This document shows positions 41,315 to 51,400 of a DNA stretch of 64,000 nt, piece after piece. Numbering within the stretch: the first letter of the stretch is position 1; each line of letters begins with the position of its first letter. Source of the stretch: a virus; IMG/VR virus record IMGVR_UViG_3300024239_000014, positions 124,001 to 188,000 of that record; one strand, written 5' to 3'. A program made the translations under genes and the position numbers. The notes beneath the pieces are model-generated. The model did not search any database. It had not been told where the DNA came from and saw only the letters and a list, made by a program, of their open reading frames with translations.

Positions 41315-41794
41315 TTAACGGTATTTGCAATGTTTCACGAGGTCGTAATAAGCCATGTCGGTATACATCCCCATGTGGCAGCACAGAAAGTCCGTTTCCG
41401 ATTTAGCGTCACGAGTGACGACGCTGCAGTAAAATCCCGATGACGCCCTTTCTGCGGTTACTCTGACCGCTTGGAAAACGTCACGGTTGTTAGGTGAGTC
41501 CCCGTAGGCGCCGGCAAGTAAATGAGCAGCTGCTTTGACATTATCAATACGACCGTCGTCGTCTACCGCATCCAGTAGATACATCCCCATGAATTCCATC
41601 GCGAGTTCGTCACTACCGGAACGTTCCACACACTCGTCGATTGCATCGATTAACAGCATGCGTTCTACGACCGACAATCGCAATCCTTCCGGGATTATGA
41701 GCGACGGCAGCACCTTCGCTAATCGTTCGATTGAGTCAGCACCAAACTCAGCACGTAACCGCGAATAGAGTCGTTCTCGCAATTGAGCGTTCAT
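41315..41794 (-). CDS. Hypothetical protein, paralog of the 40662 gene
   Basis: The ATG at 41794 (MNAQLRERLYSRLRAEFG) has GAGGGAG upstream. Product 159 residues, helical, acidic; similar to the 165-residue gene over its first ~75 residues. The two copies lie on either side of a terminator/promoter pair, so one copy is read with each operon. Confidence 0.65.
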   Translation of the reverse strand: MNAQLRERLYSRLRAEFGADSIERLAKVLPSLIIPEGLRLSVVERMLLIDAIDECVERSGSDELAMEFMGMYLLDAVDDDGRIDNVKAAAHLLAGAYGDSPNNRDVFQAVRVTAERASSGFYCSVVTRDAKSETDFLCCHMGMYTDMAYYDLVKHCKYR

Positions 41795-41804
41795 ATCTCC
41801 CTCG

Positions 41805-42854
41805 TTACTTGACGATGTAGGACGTCGCTTCTCGCAGAACAGCCGCATCGGCCTCGTTCGACGAAAATATCCACCACTCACCAGGATGTGCCTCCGACAT
41901 GTCCATTATAAAGCCCGTCAGATAAGGCAAGCGATCCAGAAATTCCTTTTCGGTGCCAATTACTTGAAAGATCGGGACTTCTCCTTCTTCGGTGATCGGC
42001 AGCTCAAGTTTGCCAGTGCGCTCCCCTATAATCGAAAAACGAGTATTGTGGTGCATCAGTTTATTCCACGTTCTCTCGGACAAACTAGTTACCAAGAAAT
42101 GGACACCGCCATAGAACTGAGGGAAACTGCCGTCATCTGGAACCGACTTAGCCGCCGATTCAAGTAGAGTCTGGTAAACGCCGCGAGGAGTGTAGTTCGG
42201 CGGGACAGTCGGAATCTTCTGCGGTGCGTTAAGGTACCAGTTGGTGTTGTAATACACCCGGATGATAACCAACCCGTCGGTAGCGTACTCAATGAAGCTA
42301 AGACCACCGCCGGTTTTAGCGAGGGCTGCCACCAGCCATGTACGAATCAACTCCCCAGTGAAAGGAACGACCCCTTCCAGCCTCCAGCTGATGCTGAACT
42401 TGCCGTCGCCGATATCTGGGATTTTATCCCAGTGCATTGGCTCGTCAACAATGAACGATACAAGCGACTTGATGTCGCCAAATTCACGCGGATCGGGACA
42501 GGTGTCTGGCGATGCCTTCACTGGTCGTGAAAAACGATACGAGCTACCTTCACCATCTTCAATATCGAAGAGCTCGTTACCGCCGAGTTCTGCAATCACC
42601 TTCAGTACGCACTCTGAAGCTTGCAGGGTACCGAGGTACCACTGAGTCGTCAGCTCACGGCAACGCGACGTAGACAGACGGTTGCCCTTGTATGTCAAAG
42701 CATGCAGGGTCTGAGAAAACGCCTGGCTCAACAGCACCTGGGTTTCATTGGCATAAAAGTCGCCGGCGGTAAGTACCGCAGTGCGTTTCTTCAGATCAGT
42801 GTAGTTTTCCCAGAGCTTAACGAGGTCGGGAAGTAAGGCTTTGGTAAGTTCCAT
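41805..42854 (-). CDS. Hypothetical protein
   Basis: A 349-residue protein, GAGGAA before the ATG. Helical first ~70 residues, then a strand-rich domain. WIFSSNEADAAVLREATSYI near the end. Acidic, soluble, no membrane segment. No family recognised. Confidence 0.65.
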   Translation of the reverse strand: MELTKALLPDLVKLWENYTDLKKRTAVLTAGDFYANETQVLLSQAFSQTLHALTYKGNRLSTSRCRELTTQWYLGTLQASECVLKVIAELGGNELFDIEDGEGSSYRFSRPVKASPDTCPDPREFGDIKSLVSFIVDEPMHWDKIPDIGDGKFSISWRLEGVVPFTGELIRTWLVAALAKTGGGLSFIEYATDGLVIIRVYYNTNWYLNAPQKIPTVPPNYTPRGVYQTLLESAAKSVPDDGSFPQFYGGVHFLVTSLSERTWNKLMHHNTRFSIIGERTGKLELPITEEGEVPIFQVIGTEKEFLDRLPYLTGFIMDMSEAHPGEWWIFSSNEADAAVLREATSYIVK

Positions 42855-42878
42855 GTACGATTCCTCAGGTTACGGCAT

Positions 42879-42902
42879 AGGAGAGAGGACACCCTCTCTC
42901 CT
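42879..42902. terminator. Intergenic hairpin
   Basis: AGGAGAGAGG-acac-CCTCTCTCCT preceded by CGGCAT on the plus strand, between two minus-strand genes. Confidence 0.6.
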
Positions 42903-42912
42903 CGTGGTTGGA

Positions 42913-43167
42913 TTATTCAGCCAGTTCTACAGCTTCATTGGGGATGTGGACGAAGATCCACGATGGCTTTTCACCGCCAGCATATTTGTAGTCCTGGTAG
43001 TCGTAGTACATCTGCGTGAACTCAGGAGACTGAGCTGCTGCAGCTTCGATCTTCTTTTTGCTTTTTTGCCCTTCATTCCAAACACCGCTGCGATTGGACT
43101 TGATATAGTCCCAGTTGTGTTTGAGAAGGAGGGAAATAAACTCATTACGAGACAACCTGCGGGCCAT
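42913..43167 (-). CDS. Small hypothetical protein
   Basis: The ATG at 43167 (MARRLSRNEFISLLLKHNWD) has AAGGAG ~11 bases upstream. Product 84 residues: basic start, aromatic middle (MYYDYQDYKYAGG), acidic end. Function unknown. Confidence 0.6.
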   Translation of the reverse strand: MARRLSRNEFISLLLKHNWDYIKSNRSGVWNEGQKSKKKIEAAAAQSPEFTQMYYDYQDYKYAGGEKPSWIFVHIPNEAVELAE

Positions 43168-43204
43168 GTTAACGCGGTCTCCTTGACCAATGATGATTAA
43201 CAAA

Positions 43205-43471
43205 CTATTTGTCGACTTCAACACACTCGATGTAGAGCGTACCGCTCTCAGCAATCGAACGAGTCTTCTTGGGCAGGAACTTCACCTTGCTTCTAAAGGC
43301 GGCTAACTTACCACCAACCACCAGACTCACACGGACGGATTCGGTCAGGTTGATCGACGGGCTGAACCGATGGGTTTCTTCTTCAGAAAACACCACAGGG
43401 TCAGTTCGCGATTTCTCTTTGCCCACTTGGACGCGAATCTCCAGCAGGTAAGTGTACAATTTCTCAGTCAT
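43205..43471 (-). CDS. Hypothetical protein, early
   Basis: An 88-residue strand-rich protein with Ser/Thr-rich loops. GAGAT lies before the ATG, and the early-type promoter lies with its +1 about 27 bases upstream. First gene of a short unit. Function unknown. Confidence 0.6.
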   Translation of the reverse strand: MTEKLYTYLLEIRVQVGKEKSRTDPVVFSEEETHRFSPSINLTESVRVSLVVGGKLAAFRSKVKFLPKKTRSIAESGTLYIECVEVDK

Positions 43472-43496
43472 GGTGGTATCTCGGTTACACCTGATT

Positions 43497-43513
43497 CACA
43501 CTGGTGATGTAGG
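43497..43513 (-). promoter_or_regulatory. Early-type phage promoter
   Basis: Minus strand reads CCTACATCAC-CAGT-GTG, overlapping the region just after the stop of the tail-associated gene at 43515. Best match to the consensus. Confidence 0.75.
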
Positions 43514-43514
43514 G

Positions 43515-44348
43515 CTAAAAAGAATTGGAGTTTCGGTACCCCAACAGGAGCACTCCACCGAGATTGGTGCAAAAGTGACTGAGCAGGATTGCAAGTACCG
43601 CATGGTGATTAGGGTTACCGCCTAAGTGCTTACGTGCCTCTGGCGATAAGGGCGAACCGTTATGCAAGATGATGGAGCCAAACAGGTTAAATGGACCAGG
43701 TCGATCGGTGAAGCACCATTGGTCACCGCTGATACGCGTCAAGTCATCGGCAAAGCTTTCCACTACGGATTGCGCAGGACGCAAGAGCGGTAAGATCGCT
43801 TCAATGCCCGTGTCGGATAGGTCAAAGTCCCAGCTGTACACCGAGGCTGGTTTGCGGGTAATGTCGACACCAGTTGGGTTGATCTCATGGAACTTCGGAT
43901 AATAAATCGAGTCCAGGGCTGGAACAGATTCATCCAACACAATCTTCAAGCTCCCCGTCCAGATCAGGTTATTCGCCGTGACCTGTAAGTCCACCGTTTG
44001 AGGTACGCTTTCTACTGATACCACATCATCCACTACGTCTGTGGCTTTTAACTCAATGCCATATCGCTGCGCCAACCGAACAGCCAGTTGGCGAGTGGAA
44101 ACACTCTCTCCTTTATACGCCTTCACAATGGGTGTCATCCCAGCAAAGGTTGCAGGGAGGTTTAGTCGATCGTAATAGAACACCCCTGGGGCAAGGGGTA
44201 CTACATCACGTGTCGGTAGCACCCAACACCCGGTGTTTCTAGCTACTCGCGGCTCATTAGGCACGAACGGGTCTTCCAAAACAACGTCATGTTCTGTTAG
44301 CTGTTGGTTAAAATGAAGGTTCAGCAGATCCACGATACGATGTACCAT
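43515..44348 (-). CDS. Tail-fibre/adhesin-type paralog
   Basis: A 277-residue protein, GAGGG before the ATG. It shares a full-length architecture with the protein at 47586: YYDRLNLPATF, RYGIELKATDV, NNLIWTGSLKIVLDES, VYSWDFDLSDTGIEAIL and a C-terminal HFCTNLGGVLLLGY. The same first ~150-residue module also begins the 1174-residue protein at 48490. Strand-rich, no signal peptide. By association with the fibre protein it is probably a tail or surface component; the module is not one I can name. Confidence 0.65.
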   Translation of the reverse strand: MVHRIVDLLNLHFNQQLTEHDVVLEDPFVPNEPRVARNTGCWVLPTRDVVPLAPGVFYYDRLNLPATFAGMTPIVKAYKGESVSTRQLAVRLAQRYGIELKATDVVDDVVSVESVPQTVDLQVTANNLIWTGSLKIVLDESVPALDSIYYPKFHEINPTGVDITRKPASVYSWDFDLSDTGIEAILPLLRPAQSVVESFADDLTRISGDQWCFTDRPGPFNLFGSIILHNGSPLSPEARKHLGGNPNHHAVLAILLSHFCTNLGGVLLLGYRNSNSF

Positions 44349-44516
44349 ACAGCATCCCTCTATTACGTCCTATAATGCATTCTAACAGCAAGAGAATAAA
44401 GAACGGTAAAACCGCCAGAGGTTTTAACGAAATCTCTTAGAAAGCCATTTAGACGGCTTCTAGCAAACGCGATAAATTACGCGGTGCTACATAGCTTCCA
44501 TAACATCGAACGGCAT

Positions 44517-44543
44517 AAGGGTGAGGGGTTCCCTCACCCGCTT
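44517..44543. terminator. Intergenic hairpin with CGGCATA flank
   Basis: GGGTGAGGG-gtt-CCCTCACCC preceded by AACGGCATAA and followed by GCTTATG. It lies at the end of the gene stopping at 44542; ~170 bases to 44349 hold no gene. Confidence 0.6.
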
Positions 44544-45036
44544 ATGACACATCACTTAACGCAGTGTAAACCCGCAACTTCTTCAGGTCTTTGTAAAAGA
44601 TTGGTTCGTAGTCCGAGAAGAACTCCAACACCACTCTATCCGTAGACGGTTGACTAAACGTCTTGGCCAGGAAGGTATTAAACTCTTTGTTCGTTGCGAT
44701 TTCTTCAAGCGTTAACAATACCGCATTCTTGATTACCGGGTGGATGATGGTACCTTCGTCCGGTTCTGCATCATCGGCTGATAACGTTGAAATGATACCG
44801 TTAAGGTACTGCGGATCTGGCGATGAAATGATAAACTCAAACACTTGTTGGATGGCGCAGACTGGATGCATTGTCTTGGGTTGCATCGCAATCGACATGC
44901 GGATCTTCATGGTCCGCTGTTGAGCGGGCGGTTCAAGCAACATCTGTGGCGTCACGCTGGAGGCCATCTCCAAATTCTGCATGAAGAACCGCCACCGGAA
45001 CTTCAGCAGTGACCACCAGGTCTTGAGTTTTTTCAT
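44542..45036 (-). CDS. Hypothetical protein
   Basis: The ATG at 45036 (MKKLKTWWSLLKFRWR) has AAGGAG five bases upstream. Product 164 residues; a basic/aromatic amphipathic N-terminal helix, then Met-rich and helical. Membrane association of the N-terminus possible. Function unknown. Confidence 0.6.
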   Translation of the reverse strand: MKKLKTWWSLLKFRWRFFMQNLEMASSVTPQMLLEPPAQQRTMKIRMSIAMQPKTMHPVCAIQQVFEFIISSPDPQYLNGIISTLSADDAEPDEGTIIHPVIKNAVLLTLEEIATNKEFNTFLAKTFSQPSTDRVVLEFFSDYEPIFYKDLKKLRVYTALSDVS

Positions 45037-45038
45037 AC

Positions 45039-45398
45039 TCACTCCTTGCGTGGACGAAGTCCTAAGATCATCAGGATCCGTTTGGCTTTGCTGAGGTAAT
45101 GCATGAAGTACGCAGACACCGTATCACCCCAACGAATGTCGGAGTACGGGTTGAGCATAAACTTGTAGTTACCGCTCTCCATCGCCCGTTTGACATCAGA
45201 GCGTTTAACCACATACCGCGCCCCTGAGTGTACCAGATAACGTTGTACCTGAACGTACACCAATACTCCAGGATACTGGTCGTCCGACTGAACAGGATCG
45301 ACCAGCAATGATGGGTTAATCCGAAGGTGGAAATTCCCGTCAGTGTGGAGGATGCCTGGCTGTATCGATTCATCCGATACATACACCCAACGTTTCAT
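45039..45398 (-). CDS. Hypothetical protein
   Basis: The ATG at 45398 (MKRWVYVSDESIQPG) has AAGGAG seven bases upstream. Product 119 residues, strand-rich core (LVYVQVQRYLVHSGARYVV), basic helical end. In an operon with tmk upstream. No family recognised. Confidence 0.65.
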   Translation of the reverse strand: MKRWVYVSDESIQPGILHTDGNFHLRINPSLLVDPVQSDDQYPGVLVYVQVQRYLVHSGARYVVKRSDVKRAMESGNYKFMLNPYSDIRWGDTVSAYFMHYLSKAKRILMILGLRPRKE

Positions 45399-45402
45399 GC
45401 CA

Positions 45403-46050
45403 TCACTCCTTATTGAGGTACTTATACCGCACCGCCAGCTGGTCTCGCAACTGTTCGTCAACGCGACTGATGCTGATGTCGCTAACGTGCAGGTACAATG
45501 TCGACTTGCAGTATTTGCGATGTTCAGCCGCATTGTCATAGGCGCTTGCAACGCGTTTGAAGAAGTCCAGCGGTTCTTGCTCAAGACGATCGAGTTCGCC
45601 ACGACCACGAGAACGCGTCAGACCTACCAGTGGATCAACCAACAGGAAGATGCCATAGTCGTACGGAACGTCATCACCGAAGACGATCTCGCGCAGCTTA
45701 TCGACTTCGCGATACAACCCACGACCAGCACCCTGGTACGCATAGGTCGATACCGCAGAACGGTCTGACACCACCGTGATACCGTTATCCAACATAGTCT
45801 TGATGCGCGCGTAACTATCGGCCCGTGCCGCACCAAAGAGCAGTAGCTCCGCACGAGGATCGACGGTATCCAGACGGGGACGTTTAACGACTTCTCGAAT
45901 CTCTTCAGCCAGGACGGTGAACCCTGGTTCACGGACCACTTCGAACTTGATACCTTGGGATACCAGGAATGAGGTCACGGCGCTCATAGCCGTGGTCTTA
46001 CCGGCACCATCCATCCCTTCAACAACGATATATTGGCCTTTGGTGGTCAT
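45403..46050 (-). CDS. tmk: Thymidylate kinase
   Basis: A 215-residue protein; GAGAG lies upstream. P-loop VVEGMDGAGKTTAM at ~9-22, the VVREPG loop, and the DRS motif VVSDRSAVSTYAYQGAGRGL at ~92-111. The mobile LID segment (RSRGRGELDRLEQEPLDFF) contains the expected Arg. It phosphorylates dTMP to dTDP and follows ThyA in dTTP supply. Length and motifs match bacterial Tmk. Confidence 0.95.
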   Translation of the reverse strand: MTTKGQYIVVEGMDGAGKTTAMSAVTSFLVSQGIKFEVVREPGFTVLAEEIREVVKRPRLDTVDPRAELLLFGAARADSYARIKTMLDNGITVVSDRSAVSTYAYQGAGRGLYREVDKLREIVFGDDVPYDYGIFLLVDPLVGLTRSRGRGELDRLEQEPLDFFKRVASAYDNAAEHRKYCKSTLYLHVSDISISRVDEQLRDQLAVRYKYLNKE

Positions 46051-46076
46051 GGGATTTCTCTCGTGTGTGGTATAAA

Positions 46077-46099
46077 AGCGGGGCCACTACAGCCCCGCT
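46077..46099. terminator. Intergenic hairpin
   Basis: AGCGGGGC-cactaca-GCCCCGCT between the RuvC-like gene and tmk. No T-run. Confidence 0.55.
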
Positions 46100-46653
46100 A
46101 TCAGCTTCTTGGCTTTCCAGTAGGCCACAGCAATGGCATCGATAGCGTGCTCTGACGCCAACGATAAATCCACCACGTTTGAGCACGGTAGTTGCATAGC
46201 TAGAACAGCTTGCTTTACCGTGTCTTTGGTCGAGTCTCGACCGACCTTAGCACCTACTGCCAGCTTCGCGGTAGGTGGGTCTACCGATTCAATAAGCAGC
46301 GTTGGGTTGTACTGATCACATGCTCGTCTGATCGCACCGATACACTCGGCTAACGCCCGATACGCTTCTGGGAATCTTCCCATAAACGGTGACTCATGGA
46401 CGATAGCAGACGGCATCAGATTAACAAACAAAGACGACATGGCTTTTTCCAGATACTGAATCTGGGCGTAGCGCGATCCCCGAAACACGGATGCTGCAGA
46501 CAGCGGGTCGACATTGCGACTAGCGTGTAGGGTGTAGAGTCGGACGATTTCCACCGACCGACTCTGAACATCCACATCCAGCACTGCAATCCCCAAGGTG
46601 TCGGTACCAGGGTCGATACCAACGATCCGGTACACCGACGGGGAGGAGGTCAT
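46087..46653 (-). CDS. RuvC-like Holliday-junction resolvase
   Basis: A 188-residue protein, GGAGG before the ATG. RNase-H-like fold motifs of RuvC: VGIDPGTDTLGIAVLD (first Asp, ~12-16), AIVHESPFMGRFPEAYRALAE (Glu), SVDPPTAKLAVGAKVGRD and the end-motif EHAIDAIAVAYWKAKK with its Asp. Cuts four-way junctions in replicated phage DNA before packaging; it may also process replication intermediates. Length close to E. coli RuvC (173). Confidence 0.85.
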   Translation of the reverse strand: MTSSPSVYRIVGIDPGTDTLGIAVLDVDVQSRSVEIVRLYTLHASRNVDPLSAASVFRGSRYAQIQYLEKAMSSLFVNLMPSAIVHESPFMGRFPEAYRALAECIGAIRRACDQYNPTLLIESVDPPTAKLAVGAKVGRDSTKDTVKQAVLAMQLPCSNVVDLSLASEHAIDAIAVAYWKAKKLIAGL

Positions 46654-46663
46654 TGCGACCTCC

Positions 46664-47530
46664 TTATACGACCGTCTGGTTGCTGGCTGTGATCATCGGT
46701 TCCTTTTCACCCAGGTCGAAGTTCATGAGGAAACCGTTGTTCAGTACCGCCAGAGCGTGGAAGGTCGGGATGACCGCCGCCAGCTGCGCCGCAATCGCTT
46801 CTTGATACTGGATGTTCTCACCTGAACCACCTTGACCCGTTACCTGACGTTCCACCGCCGAAACCAACCCCACTTCCGATACGATGGCGAGTTCTTCATC
46901 ACCGTACAGTACTTTACAGACTTCTTTGAGCTCGGCCACATCAAAGGCGTCGAAGTTCACCGGTACCAGGGTGCTGGCATGGATGAAACTGCCGGTCGTT
47001 TGTGTCACGGTGGTATTCGACAGAGTCGGTTTAGCAGGCGACAGGTTCTGACTGTCGTAGACAAACGGGGTCACACTTTCCACGCCATTAACGCGGTTGA
47101 TGATGCGTTTCTGAATGGCTGCGGCACTCAGATCGAGCTTCTTCAGGTAATACGCAAAGAAGTCACCTTGACCAGGCACGTTGATTCGCTTACGCAGTGC
47201 GTAGTTGATCCGACGTTCGATCGGCAGGTCATTGAGCACCGGTCGCAGAACGAACGGCAGGTGGTCGTACAGTGCGGCATTGGAAGGGTCGTAATCGTAG
47301 TTGGCGATTTTGACTGTCCCATCAGTGCCGACTGACGCGCGGTGTCCGCCTTTACCGATGCAGAAGAACCGGATAGAAGGGATTTCGTTCGTCGACGGCA
47401 GAACACCGTTTTGGATTTCAAACTTCTCATTCAAGGTGGAATGAGCTTCAATGGTGTACGGAATACCCAGGTTCTTAGCAACCTGAAGTGCCGTACCCGC
47501 AATGGTGCGAGTAGTCTTTTGCATCGACAT
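46664..47530 (-). CDS. Virion structural protein
   Basis: A 288-residue protein starting MSMQKTTRTIAGTALQVA with GGAAC upstream. It resembles a conserved structural protein of several giant phages (TAGTALQVAKxxGIxYTIExHSTLNEKF, then a LYxHLPFVLRP segment). I recall it from jumbo-phage virions but cannot name its location; tail or baseplate is likely since fibre genes follow. No transmembrane segment. Confidence 0.65.
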   Translation of the reverse strand: MSMQKTTRTIAGTALQVAKNLGIPYTIEAHSTLNEKFEIQNGVLPSTNEIPSIRFFCIGKGGHRASVGTDGTVKIANYDYDPSNAALYDHLPFVLRPVLNDLPIERRINYALRKRINVPGQGDFFAYYLKKLDLSAAAIQKRIINRVNGVESVTPFVYDSQNLSPAKPTLSNTTVTQTTGSFIHASTLVPVNFDAFDVAELKEVCKVLYGDEELAIVSEVGLVSAVERQVTGQGGSGENIQYQEAIAAQLAAVIPTFHALAVLNNGFLMNFDLGEKEPMITASNQTVV

Positions 47531-47585
47531 TCGTTCCTATTAAAGGTACCTTCATACATCCACGAGCGGCTGTATAAAAATACGG

Positions 47586-48443
47586 TTACGCGTAATAGAT
47601 CGTCAGCTTCCCGCCAAAGTTAGAACAAAGAGTGTTCGACAGTGCGATGATGCACACCTTGGTAAAACTGGGATTGGTGATCACACCGTGAGCAGCGAGG
47701 ATCGATGCTGCGTTATTCGTGCCGTTATACAGCACGGTACCACCAGCCAGGTTGAAGTCTCTGGGCGCTGTGATGTCGTGTATCCAGGTGTCATCCACGT
47801 TATCACCGCGATTGAACGGTTCGACCATAGCTGCCAACACCGGACCTGGTACCTGGGCAGTCCAGTAAGCGATGTCGGTATCAAGACCCCGGATGGCGTA
47901 CGAGTACACCGCCGCCTGACCTTTGGTCAAGTCGCTGTTCGGGTAGTTGAAACCAAACAGAGTGGCATTCACGATCACGCTACTGAGTTCTTCACTGGAG
48001 CCCGAATACGACACGCGTACACTGCCCTTCCAAGCCGGGTTACCGGCCTTGATAAAGACCTCAATTTCACCGATACCATCGTCATGCGGAATCGCAGTGA
48101 CGACTACGTCCTGTTCTTCCAGATCCAAACCAAAACGCTGGTTCAACGGGCCGACGAGGTCTGTGGTGTAGTAGATGGCATCCACATCACCTTCAGCGTG
48201 ATCAATCACCACGCTGACTGTACCACCACCAAAGATACGGTTCAAGTCAATGCGGTTGTACCACAGGGTTGTTGGACCCTTAAACCGCTGCAAATTCTTG
48301 GAAGTAAGGGTGATGCGACTATCGCGCTGAATCCCCACATCGGGGTTATCAATCGCTTGACTGAAATCGACATCCGTGACCTTCAGGTTCAATCCAGGAT
48401 TGTCCCGGTTCACGAGGTCGACGAATTTTTGCTGAGCACTCAT
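47586..48443 (-). CDS. Tail-associated paralog
   Basis: The ATG at 48443 has AAGGAAT six bases upstream. Product 285 residues. Full-length paralog of the 43515 protein: WYNRIDLNRIFGGGTVSVVI, RFGLDLEEQDVVV, AGNPAWKGSVRVSYSG, VYSYAIRGLDTDIAYW, TLCSNFGGKLTIYYA. Predominantly beta. Immediately next to the 1174-residue fibre protein that carries the same N-terminal module, so a co-assembled tail part is likely. Confidence 0.7.
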   Translation of the reverse strand: MSAQQKFVDLVNRDNPGLNLKVTDVDFSQAIDNPDVGIQRDSRITLTSKNLQRFKGPTTLWYNRIDLNRIFGGGTVSVVIDHAEGDVDAIYYTTDLVGPLNQRFGLDLEEQDVVVTAIPHDDGIGEIEVFIKAGNPAWKGSVRVSYSGSSEELSSVIVNATLFGFNYPNSDLTKGQAAVYSYAIRGLDTDIAYWTAQVPGPVLAAMVEPFNRGDNVDDTWIHDITAPRDFNLAGGTVLYNGTNNAASILAAHGVITNPSFTKVCIIALSNTLCSNFGGKLTIYYA

Positions 48444-48463
48444 GAGCATTCCTTAATGGAAAA

Positions 48464-48485
48464 GCCGGGAGGATTTCCTCCCGGC
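48464..48485. terminator. Intergenic hairpin
   Basis: GCCGGGAGGA-tt-TCCTCCCGGC between the fibre gene and its neighbour. No strong T-run. Confidence 0.6.
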
Positions 48486-48489
48486 ACTA

Positions 48490-51400
48490 TTACACTTCCC
48501 AGGACAAACTGGAACCAACTGTTCCCGTAGCGCCGTTCACATCATCGCTCACCTGTAGGCCGGTTCCCTCTTCGAGTTTAAATCGATGCACCAGCGTAGC
48601 GCCTTCGTAATACTGAGCGCTGTACAGCGTACCGACACAACCAGAATTACCAACACCGGAGTGCATCAACAGGTTCACTTGGAGTGCCAGTCCCGTACCA
48701 TCGTACCGGCCAGCTTCTACACCATCAACCCGCACGACAATGCTGGTACCGCCGATACATTCCAGCTCGATCACTGACCGATTGGCAGTAGACAGCAGAT
48801 GTGCACCAGCAGGGCGAATCATGACAAGAGACGGCATACCTGGCATGCGTAGACCGATAGAACCGTCCTGATAGAACGCCAATACTTTGCTGGCATCGGT
48901 GCCTGTGACAAAATACCCGCACACGCCAAGCGTAGTCGCCAACGTAGACGGTTTTGCTACAAACACCCACCGTTGTGTGTTACCGGTAACCATGAGGTTG
49001 TTCAACTTGACAGCTAGTGAACTATCGTTACCGCCAGCTCGACGCAACAGACCTTTGGTATCGAGCAACATGTCCCAGGCCGGAGCTACATAGGTCCCAT
49101 CCAAGTGGATCGTAGCAACCAGCTGATTGTCGTCGTTGTAGATGAAGATGTACTTCACCTCAAAGTTGGCGACGGATTGCCAGTAATGCAAGCGCAGTCG
49201 GTTCGCTGACCAGAACTTCGGCAACAAGATAACCTGACGTTCACTCAAAGCTGGATTGGGACCAGATGCAAGCACGGCGTGAGCAAAAGAACCGCGCTGA
49301 ATCAGGATATCCGTTAGCGAAAGATCGATATTGCTTGGCTCGTAACTCCCTGCGGCGATCTGTGCTGGTGAAAAGTTGGTCGTATCAAAGTAATCCTGAT
49401 ACGAAACCCAGTTAATCCGGTTTTCCGAATCACCATCAATCACCATCAGGTTATCTTCAGCTGTCTCCAGATAACGACCACCGTCGTGTCGGTTCATGTG
49501 GGTGATGATGCGGCCATTGGTTGCATTGATATCACCCGAATCCAACATCACGCCGTAGTAACACCAACCATAGTTCACATGCGGGTGGACAATGGTGGAG
49601 TTAGTGGTCAGCCCAGTGGCATCCCACGTTAACATGGCGTTGGTGTGTTCACGGAAGCTGCGAAGGTAGCTTTCGTTGAACGTGTTGTTATCGAGTTTTA
49701 CCAAACCGCTCAGGAACCGGATGGACTTGATTTGCCAGTTCAACGGCACGCCGTCGTAATCCATCTTGTACAACTGGAACGCAGCGATCTTTTCATTGGG
49801 TCCCAGTGGTGGGTTGAGTTCATAACTCAGGATTCTACCTGCGTCTCGATCACCAGACCATGCCGATGGATCAAGTAAACGACTGGCCAGCACACGCACG
49901 CCGTCTTTAACTTCGACGCGGCGCGCACCACCCTCAGCCACATACAGCGGACCAGCTTGCTGTCCGTCCTGCAAGATGGTATTGAGTGCTGTGTTATACA
50001 GGTAGTCTTCACCAAAACCCAGTGACGCTACTTCAGTCGGACCCGTCCCGAAGTTATAAGCCCCGTTGGTTTCGACGATGATTTCATAGCCGTTGGCCAA
50101 GAGGTTGGCTCGCCAGGACAATGTTTCATCGCCGCCGGAAATCACCGTCGGTTGACGGTAGTTCACCAACTTCCCATACTGACTCAGCAGCTGATTATGC
50201 TTGTTGAAGACATAGACGTACTGCGGCCGCCCAGGTAACAGATCGCCGTTGGTATAACGACCGGTCATTTTCTTATTGGCTTCACTCCACTCCACTGGTG
50301 GACAGAGTGCCAGCGAACCACAACGGTCATAAACCGGCTTGTCACCGATCTCAACACGACACGGTGAATTTTCGCCAATGGCGACATACACGTCCCCGTT
50401 CAGGATCTGGGTGAGGCTATTCCCTTCGGTCCACTTGCCAAAAGCAACTTCGTTAAACAATGGTGCGGTAGCTTCGTTATTCAACACCGGCCCGACCATC
50501 GCCCGCTTTACATTACCGCGCGCAGAAACAATGTTGAGTTCCATTGTCCCAGCGTCCCAAGCGGCCGGGTTATGTTTAGCCCAGCAGCGGAAGAAGTTCC
50601 AGCTGTCCCAGTCCCAAGTCGATTCAGCATCGATCCCTACACTACCCCATGCATCTAGGGCATGGGAGTTACCACCGTAGTCCCAAACCTTCGATACCAA
50701 GGTCGGCATGATCAAGTCGGCCGGTTCACCGCCACCGTCGTCGACGTTAGCCCAGAACATCTTGAGCTGGCTGCGACCATTGATGACACCAGGAATCGGT
50801 GTACTGTTAGTCCAGTGTTGATTGGCCGCGCCGAGTGCCTTGCCTGGCGGAACACGCAAAGATGATGCACAAAAGAGTTCACCGAAACGAGGCGTGTGGC
50901 GTACGCTACGACGTACGATGCGACCACCATCTTCATGGTTGTAGTAGTACACCGCGGGGCGACCGTTCATCCCACCTGGCGCATACTTGCCATTATCAAA
51001 ATGACCATAGTCCCATGAGCCTAGTTCGGCCAAGGTCTGTGCCTGGTCACCAATCGTGGCGGTCGTGTAATCGTTGTATGCTTGGCGTTCTGGCATACCG
51101 CCGACAAATGCCAAGGTGGGGCTTTCGACAGTAAACAGAGACCCTTGGGTAAAATTACCCGTCACGATCAGGTCGGGACCAGGATCACCGAGCGGGAATT
51201 CACTGTCAAGCCGTCCTACAAGAGTCGGGATGAGTTGAAAGGTAAACGGCAAGAGTTCGGTATTACCAGACCCTTCAACCACTTCCAGCGTAGCGTATTG
51301 GGTAACACTACCGCCGCGCCCATCGGAGATGACGTATGTTAATCCCAGCGTACCTGTAGTGGTAGCACTGACAGTCCATGGACCGGTACCTGCAAGTGTA

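Noticed and set aside
44349-44516. Possible small gene or RNA in the 170-base gap upstream of the 43515 gene
   Set aside because: No SD-ATG frame and no convincing structure apart from the terminal hairpin.
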